Source: Clostridiales bacterium UBA3680 (GTDB taxonomy: Bacteria > Bacillota > Clostridia > Lachnospirales > CAG-274). From it: a stretch of DNA of 16,165 nucleotides. The translations under genes and the position numbers were made by a program. Under the pieces are notes generated by a model. That model was given only the letters and a program-made list of their open reading frames with translations. It was not told the origin of the DNA and ran no database searches. This document shows positions 8,117 through 14,803 of this stretch, one piece after another. The stretch lies in NCBI GenBank assembly GCA_002372875.1, contig DFJD01000066.1:1-16165 (forward strand), written 5' to 3'. Each line of letters opens with the position of its first letter. Within the stretch, counting starts at the first letter, position 1.

Positions 8117-8959
8117 ATGAAAAAAGCTCTCATACTGTTACCCCTTTTATTTTCGGTAGCATGCTCAAACATCGGTCCTACCACTACTTCAAGTGAGGCT
8201 ACCGAACCTGTAAGCGAGGCTGCCGCAGAGGTCACGACCACTTCGCCCGAGTCCGAAAATATCGTTAAAATACTCGTGCCCGAACCCATGGGAGATGCCT
8301 TTGAAAAAATCAAGGAAAATTATGCGATACTTGAACCGGGTGTGGATATTCAGGTATCCACCGCAATTGACTCCGAAATGGGCGGAAAAGCTGTTTCGGG
8401 CGGCTACGACATTTTAATTACCGATAATTCTCCTGCCATAGAAAAAGCAAAGTCTAACGGCATTCTTGATTCCTCAACCGAAGAAATACTCTGTGCCGAT
8501 CCTCTTGCACTTGTAAAAGCTAAGGGATCGCAATCTTCCGTATCGGGTTTTGAGCTTGTAGATAACTGCTCTCAAATAGCTGTTGCTCCTTCGGGTACTG
8601 CTCTTGGCGATGCTACAAGACAAGCCTTTGATTATATCGGAAAGTGGGGATATGTAAACTCAGTTTCCATGCCGTCTATAAGTGATTCAACCGCCATTGT
8701 TAACACCGTTTCATCAACTCCCGGCTCTGTAGGTATTCTTTTTGGATCAAGTGCAAAAAGAAACGCCGATAAACTTGATACAATAGCTATTGCAGGAGAA
8801 TACATTTTCCCCGAGCAGGTAACACTTAAAATAATTAAAGCAAATAATTCATCTAACGTAACCGAACCTTTTATGCAATACATACAAACAAAAGAGTGTG
8901 TTAAGATATATGAACAGTCCGGATATGCCGAATACGTTACAAACGACCTTGTATATTAA
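8117..8959 (+). CDS. ModA-like substrate-binding lipoprotein
   Basis: A 280-residue lipoprotein. The signal peptide ends at Cys16 (SVAC lipobox) and is followed by a 30-residue Thr/Ser/Glu spacer. The mature part resembles molybdate/tungstate-binding ModA: an early strand IVKILVPEPMGDAFEKI, a GGYDILITD block equivalent to the ModA DLFISAD block, ILCADPLALV, an AVAPSGTALGDATRQAF region, SVGILFGSSAKR, and a closing YIQTKECVKIYEQSGY resembling the ModA C-terminus (FLKGPEAQ.IF...GF). Oxyanion binding is inferred from this layout only; PstS-like or another anion specificity remains possible. It is the last gene of the run, six bases after ddl, with AAAGGAG at 8099-8105 and a terminator 16 bases after its stop. 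No modB or modC is present in the window. Confidence 0.78.
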   Translation: MKKALILLPLLFSVACSNIGPTTTSSEATEPVSEAAAEVTTTSPESENIVKILVPEPMGDAFEKIKENYAILEPGVDIQVSTAIDSEMGGKAVSGGYDILITDNSPAIEKAKSNGILDSSTEEILCADPLALVKAKGSQSSVSGFELVDNCSQIAVAPSGTALGDATRQAFDYIGKWGYVNSVSMPSISDSTAIVNTVSSTPGSVGILFGSSAKRNADKLDTIAIAGEYIFPEQVTLKIIKANNSSNVTEPFMQYIQTKECVKIYEQSGYAEYVTNDLVY

Positions 8960-8974
8960 ACATTATATATTACT

Positions 8975-9002
8975 AAAAAAAGAGCGATTTCGCTCTTTTT
9001 TT
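8975..9002 (+). terminator. Rho-independent terminator of the polA-to-ModA-like run
   Basis: Seven A, then GAGCG, a four-base loop ATTT, CGCTC, then seven T. The GC stem is short but extends through the A and T runs, so it could act on both strands. It begins 16 bases after the stop of the ModA-like gene, and is the first terminator seen in the + strand run. Confidence 0.92.
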
Positions 9003-9364
9003 ATACCCCTCTTTTTATAAAAAAGCACTCTTCGGCTTTACAAAATCTTTGCCTATTTACATTCTATTTTATCACTATCATTTGTTTCCATTTTTATACC
9101 GAAATGCCAACTTGTGCATAAGTGTCAAACCCCGTATTATGTTAATTATCCATTGATATCACGGTGCTTATCGACGCTGCATAGCTCATCGGGGCTGTTC
9201 GTCTGCCATAACATTGTCTTAAATTGCTTCAATTATATTTATCGAGGTTTTCCCTTTTACTATATCTATACCATATTTCATTTACAATAAAAAACGCCAC
9301 CGCACAAGGCGGTGGCATCATATCGGCTAAGCCGAATTATTTATTTAAGATAAACAGTTACTGA
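9003..9364. other. Convergent intergenic region without a recognised gene
   Basis: About 360 bases separate the end of the + strand run from the stop of the minus-strand 868-residue gene. It holds the minus-strand terminator at 9286-9316. The rest is AT-rich except for a GC-richer patch at about 9160-9225. A + strand frame stays open for about 90 codons but has no convincing start or ribosome site and a Cys/His/Tyr/Ser-rich composition, so I do not call it a gene. I see no tRNA, CRISPR or known riboswitch fold. Confidence 0.6.
9286..9316 (-). terminator. Rho-independent terminator of the 868-residue secreted protein gene
   Basis: On the minus strand, GCCACCGC and GCGGTGGC form a perfect 8-bp stem around a five-base loop (9296-9316), followed by GTTTTTTATTG. 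It lies 48 bases downstream of the gene's stop codon. Confidence 0.92.
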
Positions 9365-11971
9365 TTACTCAGCTGCTGTTGTCTCCTCAACACCCTGCTC
9401 GGGAGTTGCTGTCTCAGCAGACTTGTCAGCTACAGCTGTACCGGATACAACCTTATCGGGGTTGTAGATACCTGTTCTGGAAGCCTCATCCCAGTATACT
9501 TCTACACCGAGAGCCTGTCCAAGAGCTCTAAAAGGAACATACATTCTTCCGTCAACGATCTCGGATACAACACCGTTAGCCATAGTTACAGGAGTACCAT
9601 CGATTGTCATCTCAGGACTATCTGCTCTGAACTTAACGATCTTCATACCGTTACCAGCTGCGTAAAGTACTGTACACTCTTTTGCATTTGCATCCCAAAG
9701 GATCTTGCTGGAGTTATCAGCTGTATCTGTAGACTGAGCAGCCTCAGAGTCAACACCGATAGCAAGAGCTACAAATCTTACGGGAACCATGATAGAGTCG
9801 CTGCTCTCCTGGATGTAAGCCTTAGCGTCCATCTCATAGGACTGACCGTCGATAACGATCTTTCCGGGCTCATCTACGGGAACTTCTACTCTTGCATCAA
9901 GAGTACCTGTCTCTGTCTTAACTGTGATATAAGGGTTGGAAGCCTTGATACCTTCGTCTGTATCGAAGAAACCGAAATCCTTCTCGTCGCTTAATTCCTC
10001 AGGCTCAGTCTTAAGACCTGTGCAAGAAACTGTAGAGGACTGATCTACATTGTCAAGGTAGTTGTTAACAACTGCATCGCCACCAACTAAGAGGTCATAA
10101 GAACCGTAAGGGATGGAACGTGTTGTACCAACAACCATATTCTTAAGTGTAAGTGTTGAAGGACCGCTGTAGGACTCATGCTCAACCTTGAACTTGATAG
10201 CTCCGGAGTTAACCTTGAAGTCCTTGATCTCGATGTCACCGTCAACCTCGATCTCAGCATCCTCAGCAGAGAAACCAAGCTCGTTGTCGCCGTATACTGT
10301 ATCCATCTTGATCACAACATACTCGTCTTCCATAAGGGCAGCTGTAGCAGCCTCTTTGATAACGATGTCCTTTGTCTCAACCTTCTGGTAACCAATGTTT
10401 GTGAAGGTTGTACCTGCTTCAACAGAAATAGGAGATACTGCTGTAGCAATTGTTACGGGTGATAACTTGTCAGCATCAAGACCAGCGCCGGATGCGGAAA
10501 CTGTGATGTCACCTGTGTATGTAGCCTCAGCTGTAACGTAAAGAGCGATATCTATAGAAGAAACCTTATCTTTGTTAACTACGTTGTCGCCAAGAGCCTC
10601 TATTCTAAGGGAGCTTCCTGTGTTGGAAATCTTGAACTTGCCTTCAAGACCGCTCTCATTGATCTTCTCTGTGTCGTCTACATCATAACCGATGATCTTA
10701 ACACCCTCGGGTACTGTAAACTCAACTTTTCTGGATGTTAACCATGTGTCAGGAGATGTCTCGGAGAATCTGAAGATTGCTGTCTTGAAATCATCCTGGT
10801 CAAGGTCATTTAAACCACCATCATAATCGATGGGTGTTCTACCTGCAAATATTGAAGGAGCAGCCTCTGTAGCCTCAAGTGAGAAACCGTAGTCCTCTCT
10901 CTTACCTACTGTAACTGTCTCGTTTGTAACACCTGCGCTTGAACCGGAAACAGTAACTGTAACGTCACCATAACCCTTGTCATCATCATCAACAATGATG
11001 CTACCGCCTGTAACGATTACAGAGGAGATCTTTGTAGGATCGAACATAGAACCGTCAACCTGGTATGTTACGTAAGAACCGTTAGCACTTAACTCACCTG
11101 CAAGTGAGAAAGACTTAGTACAGTTAAGACCATCCTGGAGTACAGGGAGATCGTTAGGATCCCACTCGTAGGAACCGTTAACCTTAACCTTGATTATACC
11201 TGTCTCAGCATTACCATAGGAATAGCCGGGGAATGTATCCTTAACATCTTCCTTGATTGTGATGTCGGGTACTTTGTATGTGCTTGAAGAGAATGTAAGA
11301 ACATCCTTGCTGTATACAGAAGCAGTTGTGCTACCGTCGTTACCTGTTACGGAAGCGATCGTTATAGAAGAAGAGTTAGAAATTGCAGTATCGTTAGAAT
11401 CGATAGATACTGTAATATCTCCCTCATCGGAGTCCTCAGAAACGATGGGTAAGTTGATGATGTAGGTAGGCTTACCGTTTGTTAACTGAGCACCGCTGTT
11501 ATCAGAGTCAAGGGAAAGTCCTGTTGTAGGGCAAAGAACAACCTCGATCTCTGAAGGGTTGATGTAGTTGATGTAGTAAGGAAGTTCCTTGCTATCATGG
11601 TTGAATAAGTACTTTGTGAATGCAGCCTTGTATGTGGAACCAGCCTGAATATCTCTCATGAAGTCAGACCATGTGTTTCCGTCTACATTCCACTGAGCCA
11701 TATCAAGTAAGTTGTAACGAACACCGTCCTTATCAACGAAATCGTAAGCAAACTTACCGTTATCAATATCGATTACGATAGAATCTCCGGACTCAATATC
11801 ATCCTTGGGGATGATGTTAAGAGAAAGAAGACTACCGTTAGACTGAACAATCTCACCCTCTGTTACGGAAACAGTCTTTGTAACGCTGTTTGTAGAGCTT
11901 GCAAAAGCTGTCATGGGAAGAGCGCTGATTGTCATAGCAGCAGCTAATAAAAGAGCAACTTTCTTTTTCAT
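9365..11971 (-). CDS. Large secreted protein with repeated beta modules and C-terminal CuAO-N1-like domain
   Basis: An 868-residue exported protein. The signal peptide ends near ALPMTAFA (cleavage after residue 24). Residues 30-208 are the N-terminal domain shared with the two upstream paralogues (LPYYI..., SEIEVVLC, YIINLPIV). A middle region to about 700 seems to hold further modules: the strand motif GD(I/V)TV(S/T) recurs at residues 184, 335 and 487, a period of about 152. Residues 703-837 form the two-lobed copper-amine-oxidase-N1-like domain, with MVPVRFVALAIGV and YVPFRALGQALGVEVYWD. The tail (838-868) is acidic and Thr-rich. There is no LPXTG motif, SLH repeat or final membrane helix, so the mode of attachment is unknown. 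PF07833-type domains are common in secreted Firmicutes proteins and do not imply amine oxidase activity. Ile codons are nearly all ATC/ATT, unlike its neighbours, suggesting high expression. AAGGAGG lies at 11980-11986. The function is unknown; a surface or matrix protein is my inference. Confidence 0.9.
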   Translation of the reverse strand: MKKKVALLLAAAMTISALPMTAFASSTNSVTKTVSVTEGEIVQSNGSLLSLNIIPKDDIESGDSIVIDIDNGKFAYDFVDKDGVRYNLLDMAQWNVDGNTWSDFMRDIQAGSTYKAAFTKYLFNHDSKELPYYINYINPSEIEVVLCPTTGLSLDSDNSGAQLTNGKPTYIINLPIVSEDSDEGDITVSIDSNDTAISNSSSITIASVTGNDGSTTASVYSKDVLTFSSSTYKVPDITIKEDVKDTFPGYSYGNAETGIIKVKVNGSYEWDPNDLPVLQDGLNCTKSFSLAGELSANGSYVTYQVDGSMFDPTKISSVIVTGGSIIVDDDDKGYGDVTVTVSGSSAGVTNETVTVGKREDYGFSLEATEAAPSIFAGRTPIDYDGGLNDLDQDDFKTAIFRFSETSPDTWLTSRKVEFTVPEGVKIIGYDVDDTEKINESGLEGKFKISNTGSSLRIEALGDNVVNKDKVSSIDIALYVTAEATYTGDITVSASGAGLDADKLSPVTIATAVSPISVEAGTTFTNIGYQKVETKDIVIKEAATAALMEDEYVVIKMDTVYGDNELGFSAEDAEIEVDGDIEIKDFKVNSGAIKFKVEHESYSGPSTLTLKNMVVGTTRSIPYGSYDLLVGGDAVVNNYLDNVDQSSTVSCTGLKTEPEELSDEKDFGFFDTDEGIKASNPYITVKTETGTLDARVEVPVDEPGKIVIDGQSYEMDAKAYIQESSDSIMVPVRFVALAIGVDSEAAQSTDTADNSSKILWDANAKECTVLYAAGNGMKIVKFRADSPEMTIDGTPVTMANGVVSEIVDGRMYVPFRALGQALGVEVYWDEASRTGIYNPDKVVSGTAVADKSAETATPEQGVEETTAAE

Positions 11972-12001
11972 TTTGTTTTCCTCCTTATGAAATAAATGTG
12001 C

Positions 12002-12023
12002 AGAGGCTTAGCATATGACCTCT
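12002..12023 (-). repeat. Inverted repeat in the 5' leader
   Basis: AGAGG and CCTCT are separated by 12 bases and would sit at the 5' end of the predicted leader mRNA. A 5' hairpin can slow mRNA decay, but the stem is only five base pairs and a protein-binding site is equally possible. Confidence 0.35.
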
Positions 12024-12035
12024 TATACGAAATGT

Positions 12036-12064
12036 ATTATAGCATCACATACTGTTTTAGTCAA
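12036..12064 (-). promoter_or_regulatory. Near-consensus vegetative promoter of the 868-residue gene
   Basis: On the minus strand, -35 TTGACT (12059-12064), a 17-base spacer, and -10 TATAAT (12036-12041). Eleven of twelve positions match the sigma-A consensus with ideal spacing. Transcription would start near 12029, giving a leader of about 57 bases before the ATG at 11971. Confidence 0.9.
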
Positions 12065-12078
12065 CCTAAAAAGACATT

Positions 12079-12098
12079 TGTAACATTAATGTAACATT
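12079..12098 (-). promoter_or_regulatory. Direct heptamer repeat upstream of the -35 box, candidate activator site
   Basis: On the minus strand the heptamer TGTTACA occurs twice, separated by four bases (period 11), and each copy is preceded by AA. The pair lies 15 to 34 bases upstream of the -35 box. The heptamer-N4-heptamer layout is that of OmpR/PhoB-family response regulator sites; the regulator itself is not identified. Confidence 0.55.
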
Positions 12099-12251
12099 GT
12101 GCATTTTTTCTGTCTTATTTTGGTTGATGCCTCTCAGTCGTTTTGCTTGGTATGATATTATCATCTTTTTTATTTAAAATCAAGCGATTTTTTCATCTGT
12201 AAATTATGTGTAATATTTGAAAAGTTGTGGTAAACGGTGAAATATATTTAG

Positions 12252-12284
12252 GAAATGTTAAGCAAATAATTACGAAATGTTACG
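12252..12284 (+). repeat. Tandem 11-base repeat, three units, middle one degenerate
   Basis: GAAATGTTAAG (12252-12262), CAAATAATTAC (12263-12273) and GAAATGTTACG (12274-12284). The outer two differ at one position and are 22 bases, two helical turns, apart. The middle unit is a weak match, so this could be chance in AT-rich DNA. Confidence 0.4.
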
Positions 12285-12330
12285 GCGAAGAATACTTTTG
12301 TAACAACTCTTATTTCCGCCTATAGACAGA

Positions 12331-12364
12331 AAATCCCGAAATTATAGTTTAAATTTCGGGATTT
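12331..12364 (-). terminator. Probable terminator of the 363-residue secreted protein gene
   Basis: AAATCCCGAAATT and AATTTCGGGATTT form a perfect 13-bp stem with an 8-base loop. On the minus strand the stem is followed by a modest T tract (TTTTCTGTCT). It lies 58 bases beyond the stop codon at 12423. The weak tail lowers confidence. Confidence 0.65.
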
Positions 12365-12422
12365 AGGGCATATATATTTATTATTTATTATGACTTTTTG
12401 TAACATTATTTAAGGAGAAAAA

Positions 12423-13514
12423 TCACCCTATAAAACTTGCAATTTTTTCCTCGGGTTCCCATTCAACATCAACGCCGAGCGCACCCCCAAGTGCTCTAAA
12501 CGGAACAAAAGCTCTTCCGTTTCTTATTTCTGTCACAACTCCGTTCTCCATTTTCGTTGCGGTCCCATCAATATATATTCTGTCCGATCCCACAAGGAAC
12601 ACTATCTCTCTGTTGTTGTAATAAACGGTTATTTTCTTTTCATCGGAATTCCATTTTACAGCCTCACTGTTATCCGCATTTTTTCCGCTTCCGCTCAAAG
12701 CAGCCGCAACCGCTCTTAAAGGAACCATCGTTGAAGAAGAACTTTCCTGTATATACGCGGGGGTATCTATGGGAGTTTCTTCATTATTAATGTAAATAAA
12801 ATCTCTGCCTATGGGAACCGAAACGTTGAGCTTTGAAACGCTTCCTTCGGTTTTGCTTGTCGTTGTTTCGGTTTGTGTTTCCGTTTTCACGGTGGTGGTG
12901 GTTGAGGCAAGCTTTATTTTTTCCTGTGAACCCGTTCTTATATTGCTTCTGAAAACCTCTCCGCCCGATATCGAAGTACCGTTTGCGTTTATTTTACAGG
13001 TAACATAAGCCGCCTCATTATCGGTATCGGCATAAGCAACAACGGGTATTTCATAATGAGGTTTTCCTCCGTTGCCGTTTAGGTCGGTAAGCATTCTGTC
13101 CGCCCATTTTGACGGAAGATTACAAAGTTCTACTTCTATTTCATTACCCGACATCCTCTTTATTCTGTATGGCAGCTTATCTGTATCAAGGGAGGGCATT
13201 ACATCATAAAAACCCTCTCCCGACCATGTTTTACGATTGTAGTTATACTGATAACCGCCGGTTTTATATGCAACATCGGTATGATCGAGTTCTGTGCCGT
13301 CTATCATTCCCTGTGAAAAAACTTTTGCATTTTTGAATGTAAGTATTATAGATGAGCCCGTTTCAACCTCGTCATTAGGACGTATTATTATGCTTGCTTC
13401 CGCAAGGGAGGATTCATCCTTGACCGCAAGAGTCGTGGAAACATAGTTTTCCGACCCTGCGAAAACAAAAGTGCTCATGATCATTGTGAAAATCAAAGTC
13501 AGTAAAACCTTCAT
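12423..13514 (-). CDS. Secreted protein: shared N-terminal domain, Thr-rich linker, CuAO-N1-like domain
   Basis: A 363-residue exported protein. The signal peptide ends at VFA-GS (cleavage after residue 19). Residues 20-190 are the domain shared with the neighbouring paralogues, with PNDEVETGS, GYQYNYNRKTW, LPYRIKRMSGNEIEVELCNLPSKWA, YEIPVVA and ISGGEVF. A Thr-rich linker covers 203-222. Residues 232-361 are a two-lobed copper-amine-oxidase-N1-like domain, with STMVPLRAVAAAL and AFVPFRALGGALGVDVEW. I chose the ATG at 13514 because AAGGAG (13524-13529) lies nine bases before it; an ATG at 13523 (MIF extension) directly abuts that site, though another AAGGAG at 13535-13540 could serve it. A terminator-like hairpin lies just upstream. 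No enzyme residues are recognised and the role is unknown. Confidence 0.9.
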   Translation of the reverse strand: MKVLLTLIFTMIMSTFVFAGSENYVSTTLAVKDESSLAEASIIIRPNDEVETGSSIILTFKNAKVFSQGMIDGTELDHTDVAYKTGGYQYNYNRKTWSGEGFYDVMPSLDTDKLPYRIKRMSGNEIEVELCNLPSKWADRMLTDLNGNGGKPHYEIPVVAYADTDNEAAYVTCKINANGTSISGGEVFRSNIRTGSQEKIKLASTTTTVKTETQTETTTSKTEGSVSKLNVSVPIGRDFIYINNEETPIDTPAYIQESSSSTMVPLRAVAAALSGSGKNADNSEAVKWNSDEKKITVYYNNREIVFLVGSDRIYIDGTATKMENGVVTEIRNGRAFVPFRALGGALGVDVEWEPEEKIASFIG

Positions 13515-13545
13515 AAAAATCATCTCCTTTTTTTCTCCTTTTTTT

Positions 13546-13577
13546 AAAGAAAGCGAACCGCAAAGCGATTCGCTTTT
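13546..13577 (-). terminator. Strong hairpin between the two smaller paralogues
   Basis: On the minus strand, AAAGCGAATCGC pairs with GCGGTTCGCTTT (12 base pairs including one U-G pair) around a three-base loop, followed by CTTTAAAA. It starts 7 bases after the stop at 13584 and ends about 6 bases before the upstream ribosome site of the 363-residue gene. It may be a terminator for the 405-residue gene or an attenuator for the next one. Confidence 0.75.
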
Positions 13578-13583
13578 AAACTT

Positions 13584-14801
13584 TTATGAGAAGGAAGCTG
13601 TTCTTGTTGCGTTATCCCAATTGACTGTTACGCCCAAAGCCTCTCCGAGCGCTCTGAAGGGAACAAAAGTTCTTCCGTCCTTTATTTCCGTAACAACACC
13701 GTACTGCATTGTTTTGCTTGTTCCGTTAACTATGACCTGATCGGAACCTACGGTAAACACTATTGTTTTTCCTTCGTATGTTATTGTTACGGTCTTCTTT
13801 ACATTGTCCCATACCACCATATCGGACTGATCTGCGTTTTCTGCATCTCCTCCCAAAGCTGTGGTTACCGCTCTTAAAGGAACAAGAGTTGAACTGGAAG
13901 CTACCTGAATATAAGGTGCCACATCAAGTGTTATGGGCTTCTCGTTTACAAGCATAATATTGGAGTCTATTTGAACCTTTACATTATAGCTTGATGCCTT
14001 TGTTGTTGAGCTCTGAGCCGATGCATTTTGATGAGTTGCGTTGAACTGAGCAGCATATGCATCCATCTGCTTTTCCACATCTGTTTTTGAAGATGTGTCA
14101 CTGCTTGATGAGCTTGAACTCTTTGACGATGAAGAGCTGCTTGATGAGCTTGAGCTCTTTGACGACGAAGAACGGCTTGATGAACTTGAGCTCTTCGATA
14201 TCTTAACTTCGCTTCCGAAAACCTCACCGCTTGAAACAGTTGTTCCGTTGTTCGATATTTTTGCCTTTATGGTATCTCCCGATTCGCCGTCTGCCGCTGC
14301 CACCACGGGAATAACATAACGGAACGTTTCGGTTGAAGAACCAAGACCCGTGCTTTTTGCACTCTTGCCGGCATACTTTGAAGGAAGATCGCAAAGGAAT
14401 ACCTTTATTTCGTCACTGCCCATTCTCTTTATGCTGTAGGGAAGCTCGCCATTACTTATTGAATCCACAACCTCGCCAAAGCCGTACTTCTTTGTCCAAT
14501 TGTCTCCGTTATAGCGGTACTGATAACCGTTTTTCTTATAACCCACATCTCCCGATTCGCCTTCTCCGTCAATAACATCTTGGTCGAATACCTCGGCATT
14601 TGTGAATGTTATGGTAATGTAATCTCCGGTTTCAACCTCATCATCGGGTTCAATAATGATATCGATTGCCGAAAGAGACTTTCCGTTTGCAACAGAATAA
14701 TCATCTTTTGAAATAGAATTCTCTGAGCTTGCGAAAACACTGCTTGAAAGAGCAAGTGACAAACATGTCGTTGCCGTAACAAATTTGTTTAAAAACTTCA
14801 T
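13584..14801 (-). CDS. Secreted protein: shared N-terminal domain, poly-Ser linker, CuAO-N1-like domain
   Basis: A 405-residue exported protein. The signal peptide ends at SVFA-SS (cleavage after residue 24). Residues 25-198 are the shared N-terminal domain, with EPDDEVETGD, GYQYRYNGDNW, LPYSIKRMGSDEIKVFLCDLPSKYA, YVIPVVAAAD and VSSGEVF. Residues 203-238 are an almost pure Ser linker with scattered Lys, followed by a Gln/Asn/Ser-rich stretch. Residues 274-404 are the two-lobed copper-amine-oxidase-N1-like domain, with STLVPLRAVTTALGG and TFVPFRALGEALGVTVNW, ending at the C-terminus. ATG 14801 is two bases after the stop of the transporter gene, and its ribosome site (AAGGGAGGA) is encoded by the last Lys-Gly-Gly codons of the transporter, so translation is probably coupled. 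There is no cell-wall anchor motif. The function is unknown. Confidence 0.92.
   Translation of the reverse strand: MKFLNKFVTATTCLSLALSSSVFASSENSISKDDYSVANGKSLSAIDIIIEPDDEVETGDYITITFTNAEVFDQDVIDGEGESGDVGYKKNGYQYRYNGDNWTKKYGFGEVVDSISNGELPYSIKRMGSDEIKVFLCDLPSKYAGKSAKSTGLGSSTETFRYVIPVVAAADGESGDTIKAKISNNGTTVSSGEVFGSEVKISKSSSSSSRSSSSKSSSSSSSSSSSKSSSSSSSDTSSKTDVEKQMDAYAAQFNATHQNASAQSSTTKASSYNVKVQIDSNIMLVNEKPITLDVAPYIQVASSSTLVPLRAVTTALGGDAENADQSDMVVWDNVKKTVTITYEGKTIVFTVGSDQVIVNGTSKTMQYGVVTEIKDGRTFVPFRALGEALGVTVNWDNATRTASFS
14095..14207 (-). repeat. 36-base tandem repeat encoding the poly-Ser linker
   Basis: Near-identical units start at 14104, 14140 and 14176 (CTTGATGA plus CTTGA(A/G)CTC on the + strand), a period of 36 bases, or 12 residues. 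Each unit encodes Ser runs with one Lys or Arg. Differences are single bases, which suggests fairly recent duplication within the gene. Confidence 0.85.
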
Positions 14802-14803
14802 TT

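Larger units (their letters stand above)
11972..12422. other. Long intergenic control region upstream of the 868-residue gene
   Basis: This 451-base AT-rich stretch lies between two minus-strand paralogues. In minus-strand order it holds the terminator of the 363-residue gene (12331-12364), an 11-base triple repeat (12252-12284), a pair of 11-base-spaced TGTTACA heptamers (12079-12096), a near-consensus promoter (12036-12064), an untranslated leader of about 57 bases with a small inverted repeat, and the ribosome site. No open frame of note was seen. Confidence 0.8.

Noticed and set aside
9093..9128. TTGACA and TATAAA on the minus strand as a promoter
   Set aside because: The boxes are separated by 24 bases, far from the 16-18 needed, and no gene follows downstream on that strand.
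9010..9289. A roughly 90-codon open frame on the + strand in the intergenic gap
   Set aside because: It has no ATG with a ribosome site, its composition is rich in Cys, His, Tyr and Ser, and its end overlaps the minus-strand terminator. It looks like non-coding sequence.
12155..12183. Second minus-strand promoter TTGATT-17-TAATAT upstream of the 868-residue gene
   Set aside because: The spacing is ideal but each box matches only four of six positions, in very AT-rich DNA where such matches are frequent. The downstream promoter is far better.
14095..14319. A + strand open frame rich in Asp, Glu and Leu opposite the poly-Ser linker
   Set aside because: It is the antisense of the Ser repeat tract; the regular DELELFD pattern comes from the 36-base repeat and there is no ribosome site.
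9365..14801. Copper amine oxidase activity for the three secreted proteins
   Set aside because: Only the N1-like domain is present. The catalytic domain with its topaquinone Tyr and copper His residues is absent, so an enzyme call would be unsupported.
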